Virus record (IMG/VR): IMGVR_UViG_3300021139_002107
Location: 1 to 46,956 of that record
Source of the DNA: a virus
Reading direction: 5' to 3' (one strand)
DNA length: 46,956 bases
Below the pieces are notes generated by a model. The model was not told the origin of the DNA. It was given only the letters and a program-made list of their open reading frames with translations, and did not search any database. The translations under genes were made by a program, and so were the position numbers. This document shows positions 33,732 through 41,376 of the stretch, in pieces (within the stretch, counting starts at the first letter, position 1; every line of letters begins with the position of its first letter).

Positions 33732-34600
33732 AAAGTAAACAAGATATATTACCAGTGAAGGGCATGATATTTGCAGGATGTTCTTTTACTTGGGGACAAG
33801 GGTTGTACTATTACAGCAACCTTGATACATTAAAAGAACCTTTACCGGATCATTATGATCGTGATCTAGTAAGACATGCCCATGTTAAATTTAAAGAAAG
33901 CGTTCGTTACCCTAGGTTGGTAGCAGATCATTTTAACACATTTGAATTCGTTCATCCTGAGAATGGAGGATCGAATCAGGGTGCAGTCCATTGGTGGAAA
34001 AATTGTTTCAACAACACCGAACCTAATAGATGGTACGGCGGACATACTATTCCAAAAATTGATTACTCTGAAGTCTCTCATTTAGTATTTCAATTAACAC
34101 AATGGCAACGAGATAACTTCTTAATGAAAGTAGACGGAGACCCGGAAACCCATGACATTCCTTTCCATTGTACTCATCAAGAACAATACAGAGACAAGTT
34201 CTTTCAATGGTTAGACTCACAGCAAATCAGTCTAGGTACTTGGATACAAAACTATATGCAAGAAGGACTAGACAATGTTAAATCATTACTACAAGAGTGT
34301 GAAGCTAATGGTATTAAAACTTTAATCTTTACTTGGCCTAGTGAATACCTGTTATATATTGATAAAGATCCTTGGCTCAAAGAACGATTCTTAACTTTTG
34401 ACTATAAAGGTGTAAACTACAAAAGCATTGAAGACCTAATGAGTCCCGGTGCTATGCATAGCAAAGGATACAATCCAGAACTAACAATTAAATGGGATGA
34501 AGAAGAGTTTGTAATAACTCCTAAAGACCATCATCCTAGTTTAAAATGTCATCAGGTTATGGCAGAGAATATTATTAGACGAATTGAATCTAAGGAATAA
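33728..34600 (+). CDS. SGNH-hydrolase-like protein (290 aa)
   Basis: Tandem paralogue of the previous gene: FAGCSFTWGQGLYYYSN, ENGGSNQGAVHWW and KDHHPSLKCHQV correspond to its three motifs at the same spacing. The ATG overlaps the upstream TGA. A duplicated pair suggests two related substrates or a heterodimer. Confidence 0.72.
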   Translation: MKSKQDILPVKGMIFAGCSFTWGQGLYYYSNLDTLKEPLPDHYDRDLVRHAHVKFKESVRYPRLVADHFNTFEFVHPENGGSNQGAVHWWKNCFNNTEPNRWYGGHTIPKIDYSEVSHLVFQLTQWQRDNFLMKVDGDPETHDIPFHCTHQEQYRDKFFQWLDSQQISLGTWIQNYMQEGLDNVKSLLQECEANGIKTLIFTWPSEYLLYIDKDPWLKERFLTFDYKGVNYKSIEDLMSPGAMHSKGYNPELTIKWDEEEFVITPKDHHPSLKCHQVMAENIIRRIESKE

Positions 34601-34602
34601 TA

Positions 34603-35745
34603 ATGTACGTTGTAACACAAGACGATGCAGATATTACTTTCCATCCTTTTATACATTTCAACAATCTTGTTAATGATACAATATCAAAGATTCGCTTACC
34701 TGTTTTAAAAAGTAACAATAGTAAATTTATACTATTGTTTACTACTAGTGATCTTAATAGTATAGACCTTAGTAACGATACACTTATTGATTTTCTGAAG
34801 TATAGAACAGAAAATAAATTACCAGTATATGTAGTATATGACCATAGTTTTGAAGCTCATCTAACAGATGATAAAATAAATGAAATCATCTTATTTTTTA
34901 AAAATCTAGGGTTAGATGTTGATAATAATTTGCTAATAATTAATAGCCGATCACAATCACCTACAGCACCGGACAATCAAAATACCAATGTATTAACCTA
35001 TGATCAATTTGTAGTTGATGCATTTTATTGGAAAACAACTATACCTAGAAAATTTACTGAATTGCCTTTGGCTAGTAGACCTAATCTTGCAAATTTAATA
35101 GTAAGCAAACTAACTGAAAAAAAGTCTAGAGTTGAACTTGTTTATGAATTTTATAAAAAGAATTTATTAAACCAATGTTTATTATCAATTATGGGAACCA
35201 TAGATGAATTTTCCTATATAGATGATTCGAATTTTTTAATCGAAATTGAACAAAAGCTAGATAACATAGGCGGTAATATAGCATCTTTTCAAGAAGGAAT
35301 GTCAAATTCAGAATTTGGTTGCCAAACCAGCAATAGAACAATTTTCAATAATTCTAGATTATCGTGTGTACACGAAACATCACATTTCTCGTCGATAAGT
35401 AATACCTGGGAAGGCAATGGCATGATAACTGAAAAATTTTATCGAGCTGTATTAAACAAAACTCCGTTTATTGTATTTGGCTATCCGAACATATATAATA
35501 GAATCAGAAATAAAGGTTTTGATACATTTAACTCTATAATAGATTTAACATTTGATAGAGTACAAGATAGTGCAGTAAAAATCAAAATGTACGCGGATCA
35601 AGTTGAAAAGTTTCTATCCATTAATCCTTCTAAATTAGTTGAAATTCAAGAAATATGTGACAACAATTACCAAAAACTTATGAATGATGCTACAAAAGAA
35701 TATAAAATATATAAAGATAGAATACAACAATTTTTAAATCAATAA
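34603..35745 (+). CDS. Glycosyltransferase-like paralogue (380 aa)
   Basis: The C-terminal signature is SCVHETSHFSSISNTW, MITEKFYRAVLNKTPFIVFG, then IRNKGFDTFNSIID, matching the paralogue family with divergence. The N-terminal half is not similar to the others. Base composition is more AT-rich than its neighbours. Function as for the family, glycosyl transfer, is inferred. Confidence 0.62.
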   Translation: MYVVTQDDADITFHPFIHFNNLVNDTISKIRLPVLKSNNSKFILLFTTSDLNSIDLSNDTLIDFLKYRTENKLPVYVVYDHSFEAHLTDDKINEIILFFKNLGLDVDNNLLIINSRSQSPTAPDNQNTNVLTYDQFVVDAFYWKTTIPRKFTELPLASRPNLANLIVSKLTEKKSRVELVYEFYKKNLLNQCLLSIMGTIDEFSYIDDSNFLIEIEQKLDNIGGNIASFQEGMSNSEFGCQTSNRTIFNNSRLSCVHETSHFSSISNTWEGNGMITEKFYRAVLNKTPFIVFGYPNIYNRIRNKGFDTFNSIIDLTFDRVQDSAVKIKMYADQVEKFLSINPSKLVEIQEICDNNYQKLMNDATKEYKIYKDRIQQFLNQ

Positions 35746-35746
35746 C

Positions 35747-36283
35747 ATGACAGCTCAAACAACACCATATAAAGATGCGCTAATAGAAGCAATGACATTC
35801 CTTGGTTCACAGGACGATACATTGTTTATAGGACAACAAATTGTCTATGCAGGTAATCCTATGAGTACTACATTAACCAATGTGTCTAAAGATAAAATGG
35901 TTGAACTTCCTGTTATGGAAGAAACCCAAATGGGAATGACACTGGGTATTGCAATGACCGGAAAGACCGTTATAACATTCTATCCACGCTGGGACTTCAT
36001 TGTGCTAGCCGTAAATCAACTTGTTAATCATATAGACAAGTATGAACTAATGACAGGCAAGCGAGCAAATATTCTTATACGATTAGGCAAAGGCAGTGAC
36101 AAGCCATTAGATCCAGGACACCAACATAAGGGTAATTACTTTAACGAGTTTAAAGCAATGTGCCCAAATATTACATTTCATGATCTACAAAAGACAGAAG
36201 ACATTGTAGATGCATACACATCTGCATATCAACAAGGTGGTGTTCATGTCTTAGTAGAATATCCAGAATTGTATTACGCATAA
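35747..36283 (+). CDS. TPP enzyme beta subunit (E1-beta pyrimidine-binding half)
   Basis: The 178-residue protein matches the pyrimidine-binding domain of E1-beta/transketolase proteins: YKDALIEAMTFLG, then VELPVMEETQMGMTLGIAMTG with the activating Glu, and LIRLGKGSD. The C-terminal transketolase domain is missing. It should pair with the alpha subunit at 24357-24983, 11 kb upstream in the same run. A short heterodimer of this kind would be a minimal TPP enzyme. Confidence 0.85.
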   Translation: MTAQTTPYKDALIEAMTFLGSQDDTLFIGQQIVYAGNPMSTTLTNVSKDKMVELPVMEETQMGMTLGIAMTGKTVITFYPRWDFIVLAVNQLVNHIDKYELMTGKRANILIRLGKGSDKPLDPGHQHKGNYFNEFKAMCPNITFHDLQKTEDIVDAYTSAYQQGGVHVLVEYPELYYA

Positions 36284-36717
36284 TGAAAATAGTTTTAGCC
36301 ACTGGCGGGTTTGATCCGTTGCATAGCGGACACATCGCTTACTTTAAAGCCGCCCGTGAGTTGGGTGATAAATTAGTTGTGGGTATTAATTCTAATGACT
36401 GGCTAGTGCGTAAAAAAGGACAAGCATTTATGCCTTGGGAGGAACGAGCAACTATCATTGCCGCGTTACACGTTGTAGATAGGGTTATCAATTTCAATGA
36501 CGATGACAACTCTGCCCGAGATGCTATACGCAAAGCTAGAGCAATTTATCCTAATGCTCATATCATCTTTGCCAATGGTGGTGACCGTACTAAAGATAAC
36601 ATTCCTGAAATGGATCTACTCAAAGAGTATTTGCATTTAAAGTTTGAGTTTGGTGTAGGTGGTGATACCAAGACCGTAAGCTCTAGTCAGATATTAAAGG
36701 CATGGGATGAACGTTAA
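36283..36717 (+). CDS. HIGH-family nucleotidyltransferase (cytidylyl/adenylyl-transferase-like)
   Basis: The 144-residue protein starts with LATGGFDPLHSGHIAYF, giving the HxGH signature (His14, His17) of glycerol-3-phosphate cytidylyltransferase and HldE-C-type enzymes. GVGGDTKTVSSSQIL near the end matches the ISSS-type motif. It may make CDP-glycerol-like or ADP-heptose-like donors, which would match the two GT9-like enzymes here. The ATG overlaps the previous stop. Confidence 0.88.
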   Translation: MKIVLATGGFDPLHSGHIAYFKAARELGDKLVVGINSNDWLVRKKGQAFMPWEERATIIAALHVVDRVINFNDDDNSARDAIRKARAIYPNAHIIFANGGDRTKDNIPEMDLLKEYLHLKFEFGVGGDTKTVSSSQILKAWDER

Positions 36718-37252
36718 TAAAGATGCATTTAGCAGTGGCCAGGTTGGTAGTAAAATTTGGCTCTGCGAAGAATTAGAAAAGTTAAATTGGCATTCTGGCC
36801 TAACTTACATATACGGTGGATGGTACGGAGTTACGGCATTCTTATTGCTAAGTAGGGGCAAGTTTAATGTGGACAAAATTCGTAGTTTAGATGTTGATCC
36901 CGAGTGTGAAGCAGTAGCCGACATGATCAACGAGAATTGGGTTTGGCAAGAATGGAAGTTTAAAGCCTTTACACAAGACTGCAACAACTACGAAGGGCAG
37001 TACGGTGACTTGATTATTAATACCAGCACTGAACACTTCGAAAGTATGGAGTGGTTTAATCGTATTCCCAAAGGAACCCGGGTAGTGCTACAAGGCAACA
37101 ACATGCCGCATGACGACCATCATGTACATTCATCATCAATAGACTCCTTTGCTGATGCATACCCGTTGACTACAACGTATTTCAAAGGTCAAAAGGAATT
37201 TGTGTATCCTTCGTGGAAGTTCACTAGATTCATGGTTATTGGCATAAAATAG
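36707..37252 (+). CDS. SAM-dependent methyltransferase-like protein
   Basis: The 181-residue protein has a loose class I core: YIYGGWYGVTAFLL as motif I, IRSLDVDPECEAVAD as the acidic strand-2 end, YGDLIINTSTEHF as strand 4. Motif I is not canonical. This is the last gene of the 29-kb run; a strong promoter starts just downstream. Confidence 0.7.
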   Translation: MNVNKDAFSSGQVGSKIWLCEELEKLNWHSGLTYIYGGWYGVTAFLLLSRGKFNVDKIRSLDVDPECEAVADMINENWVWQEWKFKAFTQDCNNYEGQYGDLIINTSTEHFESMEWFNRIPKGTRVVLQGNNMPHDDHHVHSSSIDSFADAYPLTTTYFKGQKEFVYPSWKFTRFMVIGIK

Positions 37253-37256
37253 TAAA

Positions 37257-37300
37257 TTTTACCAAAAAGACTTGACTTTTGCCCTGTTTTGCCCTATAAT
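37257..37300 (+). promoter_or_regulatory. Promoter for the SleB-type gene with phased TTTT(A/G)CC motifs
   Basis: TTGACT (37272-37277), 17-base spacer and TATAAT (37295-37300). TTTTACC (37257-37263) lies upstream and TTTTGCC occurs twice in the spacer (37277-37283 and 37287-37293), spaced 20 and 10 bases apart, so all three face the same side of the helix. The orientation is opposite to GGTAAAA in the other promoters. Confidence 0.82.
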
Positions 37301-37349
37301 TAAGGCTTGTTTAATAACTATCTTACCACTAACGAAGAAGGAGGTCTTT

Positions 37350-37928
37350 ATGACTGAGTTAACGCTAGACAGGGATGATGAACAGATTGAAGTTCCGGAA
37401 ACATTGATCCGGGCCATTAGCATCATGCTAATGATAGTAGCAGTTGTACTATCAGTCTCCCTACTAAAATGGGCTATTGCAGATAAACTCTCTAAAACAG
37501 AGATTACTGAACCTAGCCAAATTACCGCAGCCTTTCGCGAAAAACAATTAGGTTGCCTTGCTAAGAACATTTATCATGAAGCGGGTAGTGAACCGTTTGA
37601 AGGTAAAGTTGCTGTGGCACAAGTCACGCTGAACAGAACAAACAGCGGGCAGTTTCCTGAAGATGTTTGCAAAACCATCTATCAAAAGAATATTATCTAC
37701 GACAAAGTTATTTGCCAATTTAGTTGGACATGCGATCGTGTAACAGGTCCTCCACCGATCAATAAGGCAAACTATAACGAAAGTATGGAAGTAGCTAAAA
37801 AAGTTCTTCTAGAAGACTTCCGTTTACCTGCATTGAAGGATGCAATGTATTATCATGCGGACTATGTCAATCCTGGTTGGCATCGAGAAAAGATTACCAA
37901 AATTGGACATCACATTTTTTACAAGTAA
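37350..37928 (+). CDS. SleB-type cell wall hydrolase with N-terminal signal anchor (lysis)
   Basis: The 192-residue protein has one hydrophobic segment at about residues 19-42, fitting a signal-anchor, and a Hydrolase_2 (SleB) domain at about 66-192. The catalytic Glu77 is in IYHEAGSEP and CQFSWTCD is typical of the family. It should cut peptidoglycan from the periplasmic side. The start is set by AAGGAGG just upstream; a longer frame from 37272 begins inside the -35 box. It has its own promoter and precedes a candidate holin. Confidence 0.9.
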   Translation: MTELTLDRDDEQIEVPETLIRAISIMLMIVAVVLSVSLLKWAIADKLSKTEITEPSQITAAFREKQLGCLAKNIYHEAGSEPFEGKVAVAQVTLNRTNSGQFPEDVCKTIYQKNIIYDKVICQFSWTCDRVTGPPPINKANYNESMEVAKKVLLEDFRLPALKDAMYYHADYVNPGWHREKITKIGHHIFYK

Positions 37929-37937
37929 GGACTTAAA

Positions 37938-38264
37938 ATGAAGTTTTCTCCTACAGCATTTTTGAAAGAACTAGGAACATATTCTTACAACTTTCTAAAA
38001 GATCACATTGGACATATCAGTGCTCACACCCTGGGTTGGATCACTATTGTGCTCCTGCATTTTGCAAGTATTCCTACATTGATTGCTGTGTTGCTTGCTC
38101 AAAGTGACAAGCTACCTCCTGTAGATCTTATGATCTTTGTTTGGGCGGCTCTGACTACCTTGTTTTTTAAGAGCCTTATTGAAAAGAACTTCCTGTACCT
38201 TGCTACAATTTGTATGGGTTTTCTTGCTCAAACGGTTCTAATGGGATTGATCCTTTTCAAATAA
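37938..38264 (+). CDS. Small membrane protein, candidate holin
   Basis: A 108-residue protein with three hydrophobic segments (about 34-53, 64-80 and 85-106). It lies nine bases after the SleB-type hydrolase with AAGGAC before its ATG. Size, topology and place next to a lysis hydrolase fit a class I holin, but no sequence signature proves this. It could be another inner-membrane phage protein. Confidence 0.62.
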   Translation: MKFSPTAFLKELGTYSYNFLKDHIGHISAHTLGWITIVLLHFASIPTLIAVLLAQSDKLPPVDLMIFVWAALTTLFFKSLIEKNFLYLATICMGFLAQTVLMGLILFK

Positions 38265-38272
38265 ATAATGTA

Positions 38273-38515
38273 ATGCGAATTACAGATCTATTAGAAAAGA
38301 AACTGGCTACGCCTACACAGAGTCAATGCTCTGTAGGCCATGCCCGTTTAAGCAATGTACGTTATGCCCAATGTGTTAGCCACGGTATGCTAAAGCATGA
38401 CACCGGTCATACAGACGGCACTGGTCAACAAGGTGTTAAGGGTAGCGGACACCCACTTAAAGGTCGCAAAAGCAAAAGTGAAAAACACGGCGGCCCTGTA
38501 AAAGATTATAGTTAA
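38273..38515 (+). CDS. Small basic His/Gly-rich protein (80 aa)
   Basis: Not recognised. It starts MRITDLLEKKLATPTQSQCS and ends with a flexible Gly/Lys/His-rich tail (GHPLKGRKSKSEKHGG), which suggests nucleic-acid or metal contacts. A TAAATAATG word lies before it. The ATG at 38273 gives the simplest start; the longer frame overlaps the membrane protein. Confidence 0.6.
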   Translation: MRITDLLEKKLATPTQSQCSVGHARLSNVRYAQCVSHGMLKHDTGHTDGTGQQGVKGSGHPLKGRKSKSEKHGGPVKDYS

Positions 38516-38517
38516 TT

Positions 38518-38898
38518 ATGGCATACTCTGAAAAAGTAGTTGATCATTATGAAAACCCACGCAATGTGGGCAAGTTCGAAATTGACGAAACAATCGGCAC
38601 AGGTATGGTCGGTGCTCCTGCTTGTGGTGATGTAATGAAGCTACAAATAAAGGTAGAAGATGGTATTATTAGAGATGCTCGTTTCAAGACATATGGATGC
38701 GGATCTGCAATCGCTTCCTCCTCGCTCGTTACAGAATGGGTCAAAGGCAGGACACTCGATGAAGCACAGGCTATCAAAAATAGTGACATCGCTGAAGAGC
38801 TTGCTCTTCCGCCTGTGAAGATCCATTGCAGTATTTTAGCAGAAGATGCTATCAAAGCCGCAGTTGAGGATTATAGGAAAAAACATGGAACAAGTTGA
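38518..38898 (+). CDS. iscU: IscU Fe-S cluster scaffold protein
   Basis: The 126-residue protein is close to bacterial IscU by eye, much closer than most phage genes are to host genes. The three cluster ligands are in place: Cys36 (GAPACGDVM, with Asp38), Cys61 ([12 protein letters not shown]) and Cys104 (VKIHCS). The HscA-binding LPPVK is at residues 97-101. It should build [2Fe-2S] clusters with a host IscS. It is followed by ErpA. This suggests recent capture from a proteobacterial host, and a role in loading Fe-S enzymes. Confidence 0.96.
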   Translation: MAYSEKVVDHYENPRNVGKFEIDETIGTGMVGAPACGDVMKLQIKVEDGIIRDARFKTYGCGSAIASSSLVTEWVKGRTLDEAQAIKNSDIAEELALPPVKIHCSILAEDAIKAAVEDYRKKHGTS

Positions 38899-39214
38899 AA
38901 TCACAGAAAATGCAATGAATAAGATTTCGGATTTACTTGCTGAAGAAGGCAATCCAAATTTGAAATTACGTACATTCGTACAAGGTGGCGGATGCAGTGG
39001 GTTCCAGTATGGGTTTACTTTTGACGAAATTCAAAACGAAGACGACTTTATTATCCAAAAACCCGGTATGACCCTACTTATAGATGCTATGAGTATGCAG
39101 TACATGACAGGTGCCAAAATTGATTACAAAGAAGAATTAATGGGTAGCAGTTTTGTCATTGTAAACCCAAATGCCCAATCAACATGTGGTTGCGGCAGTA
39201 GTTTTAGTGTATGA
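38885..39214 (+). CDS. erpA: ErpA/IscA-type Fe-S carrier protein
   Basis: The 109-residue A-type carrier has the three ligand cysteines: Cys37 in [11 protein letters not shown] and Cys101/Cys103 in [11 protein letters not shown]. The [12 protein letters not shown] region and NPNA before the last cysteines match ErpA better than IscA. It takes clusters from IscU to target enzymes. The ATG overlaps IscU by 14 bases and gives the expected length; a longer frame has 13 extra residues. With IscU it makes a short Fe-S delivery module. Confidence 0.94.
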   Translation: MEQVEITENAMNKISDLLAEEGNPNLKLRTFVQGGGCSGFQYGFTFDEIQNEDDFIIQKPGMTLLIDAMSMQYMTGAKIDYKEELMGSSFVIVNPNAQSTCGCGSSFSV

Positions 39215-39218
39215 TTTT

Positions 39219-39260
39219 GGTAAAAAATAACTTGACAATTGGTCCAAAGTCCTGTATAAT
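39219..39260 (+). promoter_or_regulatory. Promoter for DNA ligase operon
   Basis: TTGACA (39232-39237), 17-base spacer, TATAAT (39255-39260). GGTAAAA lies upstream (39219-39225), right after the erpA stop, and GGTCCAA is in the spacer. It drives ligase through the gene ending at 41350. Confidence 0.87.
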
Positions 39261-39290
39261 TAGAGCATTAATTAACTAATTGGACACACA

Positions 39291-40583
39291 ATGACCACAC
39301 CTTGCGATGCAGTTATCCGTAGCCTAGAAGATCATTCTAGCCGTCTTAACAAAGAAGCAATCATCGAAGCTGAAAAAGATAACGTAGAGTTGTTTGAAGG
39401 CTTCCAATTAGCACTTAGCCCATTTATTACCTTTGGTGTTAAAAAGGTACCTACATTCTCAGGTCCAGACGGACAAGGCCTTCCTTGGGTTGCCTTTAAA
39501 GAACTTTGCGAGCTACTACGCACTCGTCAACTTACAGGAGACGATGCCCGCAATGCTATCGAACTAGCACTGAGTGCTTCAACACAGAAACAATGGAACG
39601 ACTGGTATCGTCGTATCCTTATTAAAGATCTTCGTTGCGGTGTCAGTGAAAAGACCGTTAACAAAATTAAGAAAAACGCTGTTCCACTTTTCGAGTGTAT
39701 GCTTGCACATGACGGTGCCAATCACGAAAAGAAAATCACAGGTAAAAAACTACTTGAGCCAAAATTGGACGGTGTTCGTGTAATCACAATCATCGATGCA
39801 GAAGCAGGTACTGCAACAATGTACAGCCGAAACGGCAAGGTATTGGAAAACTTTGGACATATTACAAGCGCCATTGAAGCAAACATTGAGCTATTTGAAC
39901 GCAGTATGGTTCTAGATGGAGAAATGGTATCTAGCTCATTTCAAGCTCTTATGAAGCAGGTGCACCGTAAAAGCGATGCTCAAACTGATGATGCCCGTTT
40001 GATGTTGTTTGATGTATTGCCACTGAGCGAATTTAAAAAGGGTAAAAGTGTACTGGGACAAAAGCGCCGCAGTAACCTTCTTCGCGGAATGAAAGCTACC
40101 CTTGATAAGATTGGTAGCATTGATATTATTCCTCAAATTGAAGTTGACCTAGACGAGTATGTCGGTGAACTTCAATTCAAACAATACAACAAAGAAGCCA
40201 TTGAAGCAGGCTTTGAAGGTATTATGATCAAAGATGTGGATGCCATTTATGAGTGCAAACGTAGCACATCTTGGTTGAAACAAAAACCATTTATCGAAGT
40301 AAGTTTAACTATTGTCGGTGTTGAACCAGGAACAGGCAAAAATGAAGGCAAAATGGGCGCGGTTATTTGCGAAGGCGAGGATGACGGTAAGTTCATTCGT
40401 GTTAATGTTGGTTCGGGTTGGACAGATGATCAGCGAGCCGAGATTGACGATGAAGTCATTGGTCAGGTCTTGGAGGTCCGCGCAGATGCAATCACTCGGA
40501 GCCAAGATAGTGAAGACGTATACTCGTTACGGTTCCCAAGGGCCCTTCGATTCCGCGGTTTTGCAAAAGGTGAAAAACTCTAA
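39291..40583 (+). CDS. ATP-dependent DNA ligase
   Basis: A 430-residue ligase. The adenylation motif is EPKLDGVR with Lys158 as AMP acceptor and Arg163 near it; later motifs include YSRNGKVLENF, VLDGEMVS, EGIMIKDVD and SWLKQKPF. It has an N-terminal domain of about 140 residues and a C-terminal OB-fold, as in phage ligases of this size. It should seal nicks in replication and repair. Confidence 0.95.
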   Translation: MTTPCDAVIRSLEDHSSRLNKEAIIEAEKDNVELFEGFQLALSPFITFGVKKVPTFSGPDGQGLPWVAFKELCELLRTRQLTGDDARNAIELALSASTQKQWNDWYRRILIKDLRCGVSEKTVNKIKKNAVPLFECMLAHDGANHEKKITGKKLLEPKLDGVRVITIIDAEAGTATMYSRNGKVLENFGHITSAIEANIELFERSMVLDGEMVSSSFQALMKQVHRKSDAQTDDARLMLFDVLPLSEFKKGKSVLGQKRRSNLLRGMKATLDKIGSIDIIPQIEVDLDEYVGELQFKQYNKEAIEAGFEGIMIKDVDAIYECKRSTSWLKQKPFIEVSLTIVGVEPGTGKNEGKMGAVICEGEDDGKFIRVNVGSGWTDDQRAEIDDEVIGQVLEVRADAITRSQDSEDVYSLRFPRALRFRGFAKGEKL

Positions 40584-40584
40584 A

Positions 40585-40827
40585 ATGAAAAAATCAGCTT
40601 TAAAGGATTTAACGTACGGTGCATTAAACGAAATATTGCATAACCGTAATTACTATTATCATAGTACCGTTGGATCTGAATATAGCCATTTTACCGATGA
40701 AGGTAAAGATGCTCTAACGGAATTTATGAATTTCATGGCACATAAAATGTTACAGGCAGAAGCGCAGGAAATTAGACGAGTTGCTAAGGAGCAAACTATA
40801 AACGCATTAAAAGGAGAGAAAATTTAA
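40585..40827 (+). CDS. Small helical protein of unknown function (80 aa)
   Basis: Not recognised. It starts [20 protein letters not shown], one base after the ligase stop, and is mainly helical with a basic C-terminal part ([17 protein letters not shown]). Placed between ligase and IF-1, it is probably co-expressed. A longer frame from 40312 lies within the ligase gene and is rejected. Confidence 0.65.
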   Translation: MKKSALKDLTYGALNEILHNRNYYYHSTVGSEYSHFTDEGKDALTEFMNFMAHKMLQAEAQEIRRVAKEQTINALKGEKI

Positions 40828-40829
40828 TC

Positions 40830-41048
40830 GTGGCCAAAGAAGACATGATCAGCCTAGAAGGCAAGGTCGAAGAAGTACTACCCAACGCAATGTTTAGGGT
40901 AAAGTTGGAACAAGGTTCCACAATATTAGGACACATCTCGGGCAAGATGCGTCAAAATAAAATTCAAATCTTACTCGGAGATTCAGTCCGGGTAGAAATG
41001 AGCCCATACGATCTAACCAAAGGTCGTATTGTATACCGTTCAAAATGA
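40830..41048 (+). CDS. infA: Translation initiation factor IF-1 homologue (GTG start)
   Basis: The 72-residue protein is the length of bacterial IF-1 and matches it along the chain: [48 protein letters not shown] and [19 protein letters not shown]-1 binds the A site of the 30S subunit. The start is GTG with AAAAGGAG upstream. A phage copy is unusual and could bias the host ribosome to phage mRNAs. Confidence 0.95.
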   Translation: MAKEDMISLEGKVEEVLPNAMFRVKLEQGSTILGHISGKMRQNKIQILLGDSVRVEMSPYDLTKGRIVYRSK

Positions 41049-41350
41049 AAGTGCCTGTTTCCATCGAAGGTACCTTTATTCCTATGGAGGCCGAAGATAT
41101 TCCTCCCTTGCAGGATCAACGGAAAAAGAGAAATCAATATTGGGCAATGTTGCGGAGTGCCAAACAGGCGTTCTTAGAGCTCGCGGGTCAATCGGGCATG
41201 GCAGACTATATGGACGAGGGCGCTTTTTTCTATTATCTTAAACAGAACTACGGATTACAAGTAGAACTAATTGATGGCAAGATTGCCGGAGAGTTCTCGG
41301 TAGTAGACGAAAAGAAATACTTAATATTTTTACTAAAATTCGGATCATAA
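41045..41350 (+). CDS. Protein of unknown function (101 aa)
   Basis: Not recognised. It begins [20 protein letters not shown], then a helical region ([20 protein letters not shown]) and a strand-rich end ([20 protein letters not shown]). Its ATG overlaps the IF-1 stop (ATGA), so it is likely coupled. The terminator follows directly. Confidence 0.65.
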   Translation: MKVPVSIEGTFIPMEAEDIPPLQDQRKKRNQYWAMLRSAKQAFLELAGQSGMADYMDEGAFFYYLKQNYGLQVELIDGKIAGEFSVVDEKKYLIFLLKFGS

Positions 41351-41376
41351 AAAAAGGACCTTTCGGTCCTTTTTTA
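41349..41376. terminator. Bidirectional intrinsic terminator
   Basis: AGGACC (41355-41360), TTTC loop, GGTCCT (41365-41370), flanked by A-run and T-run so that both strands end in T-runs. It lies between the convergent genes ending at 41350 (plus) and 41374 (minus). The core is shared with the terminator at 1866-1890. Confidence 0.92.

Noticed and set aside
38518-41048. The IscU, ErpA and IF-1 genes as host chromosome joined by assembly error
   Set aside because: They sit between phage-type genes, with short overlaps and the same promoter style (GGTAAAA, 17-base spacer). Read coverage would settle it.
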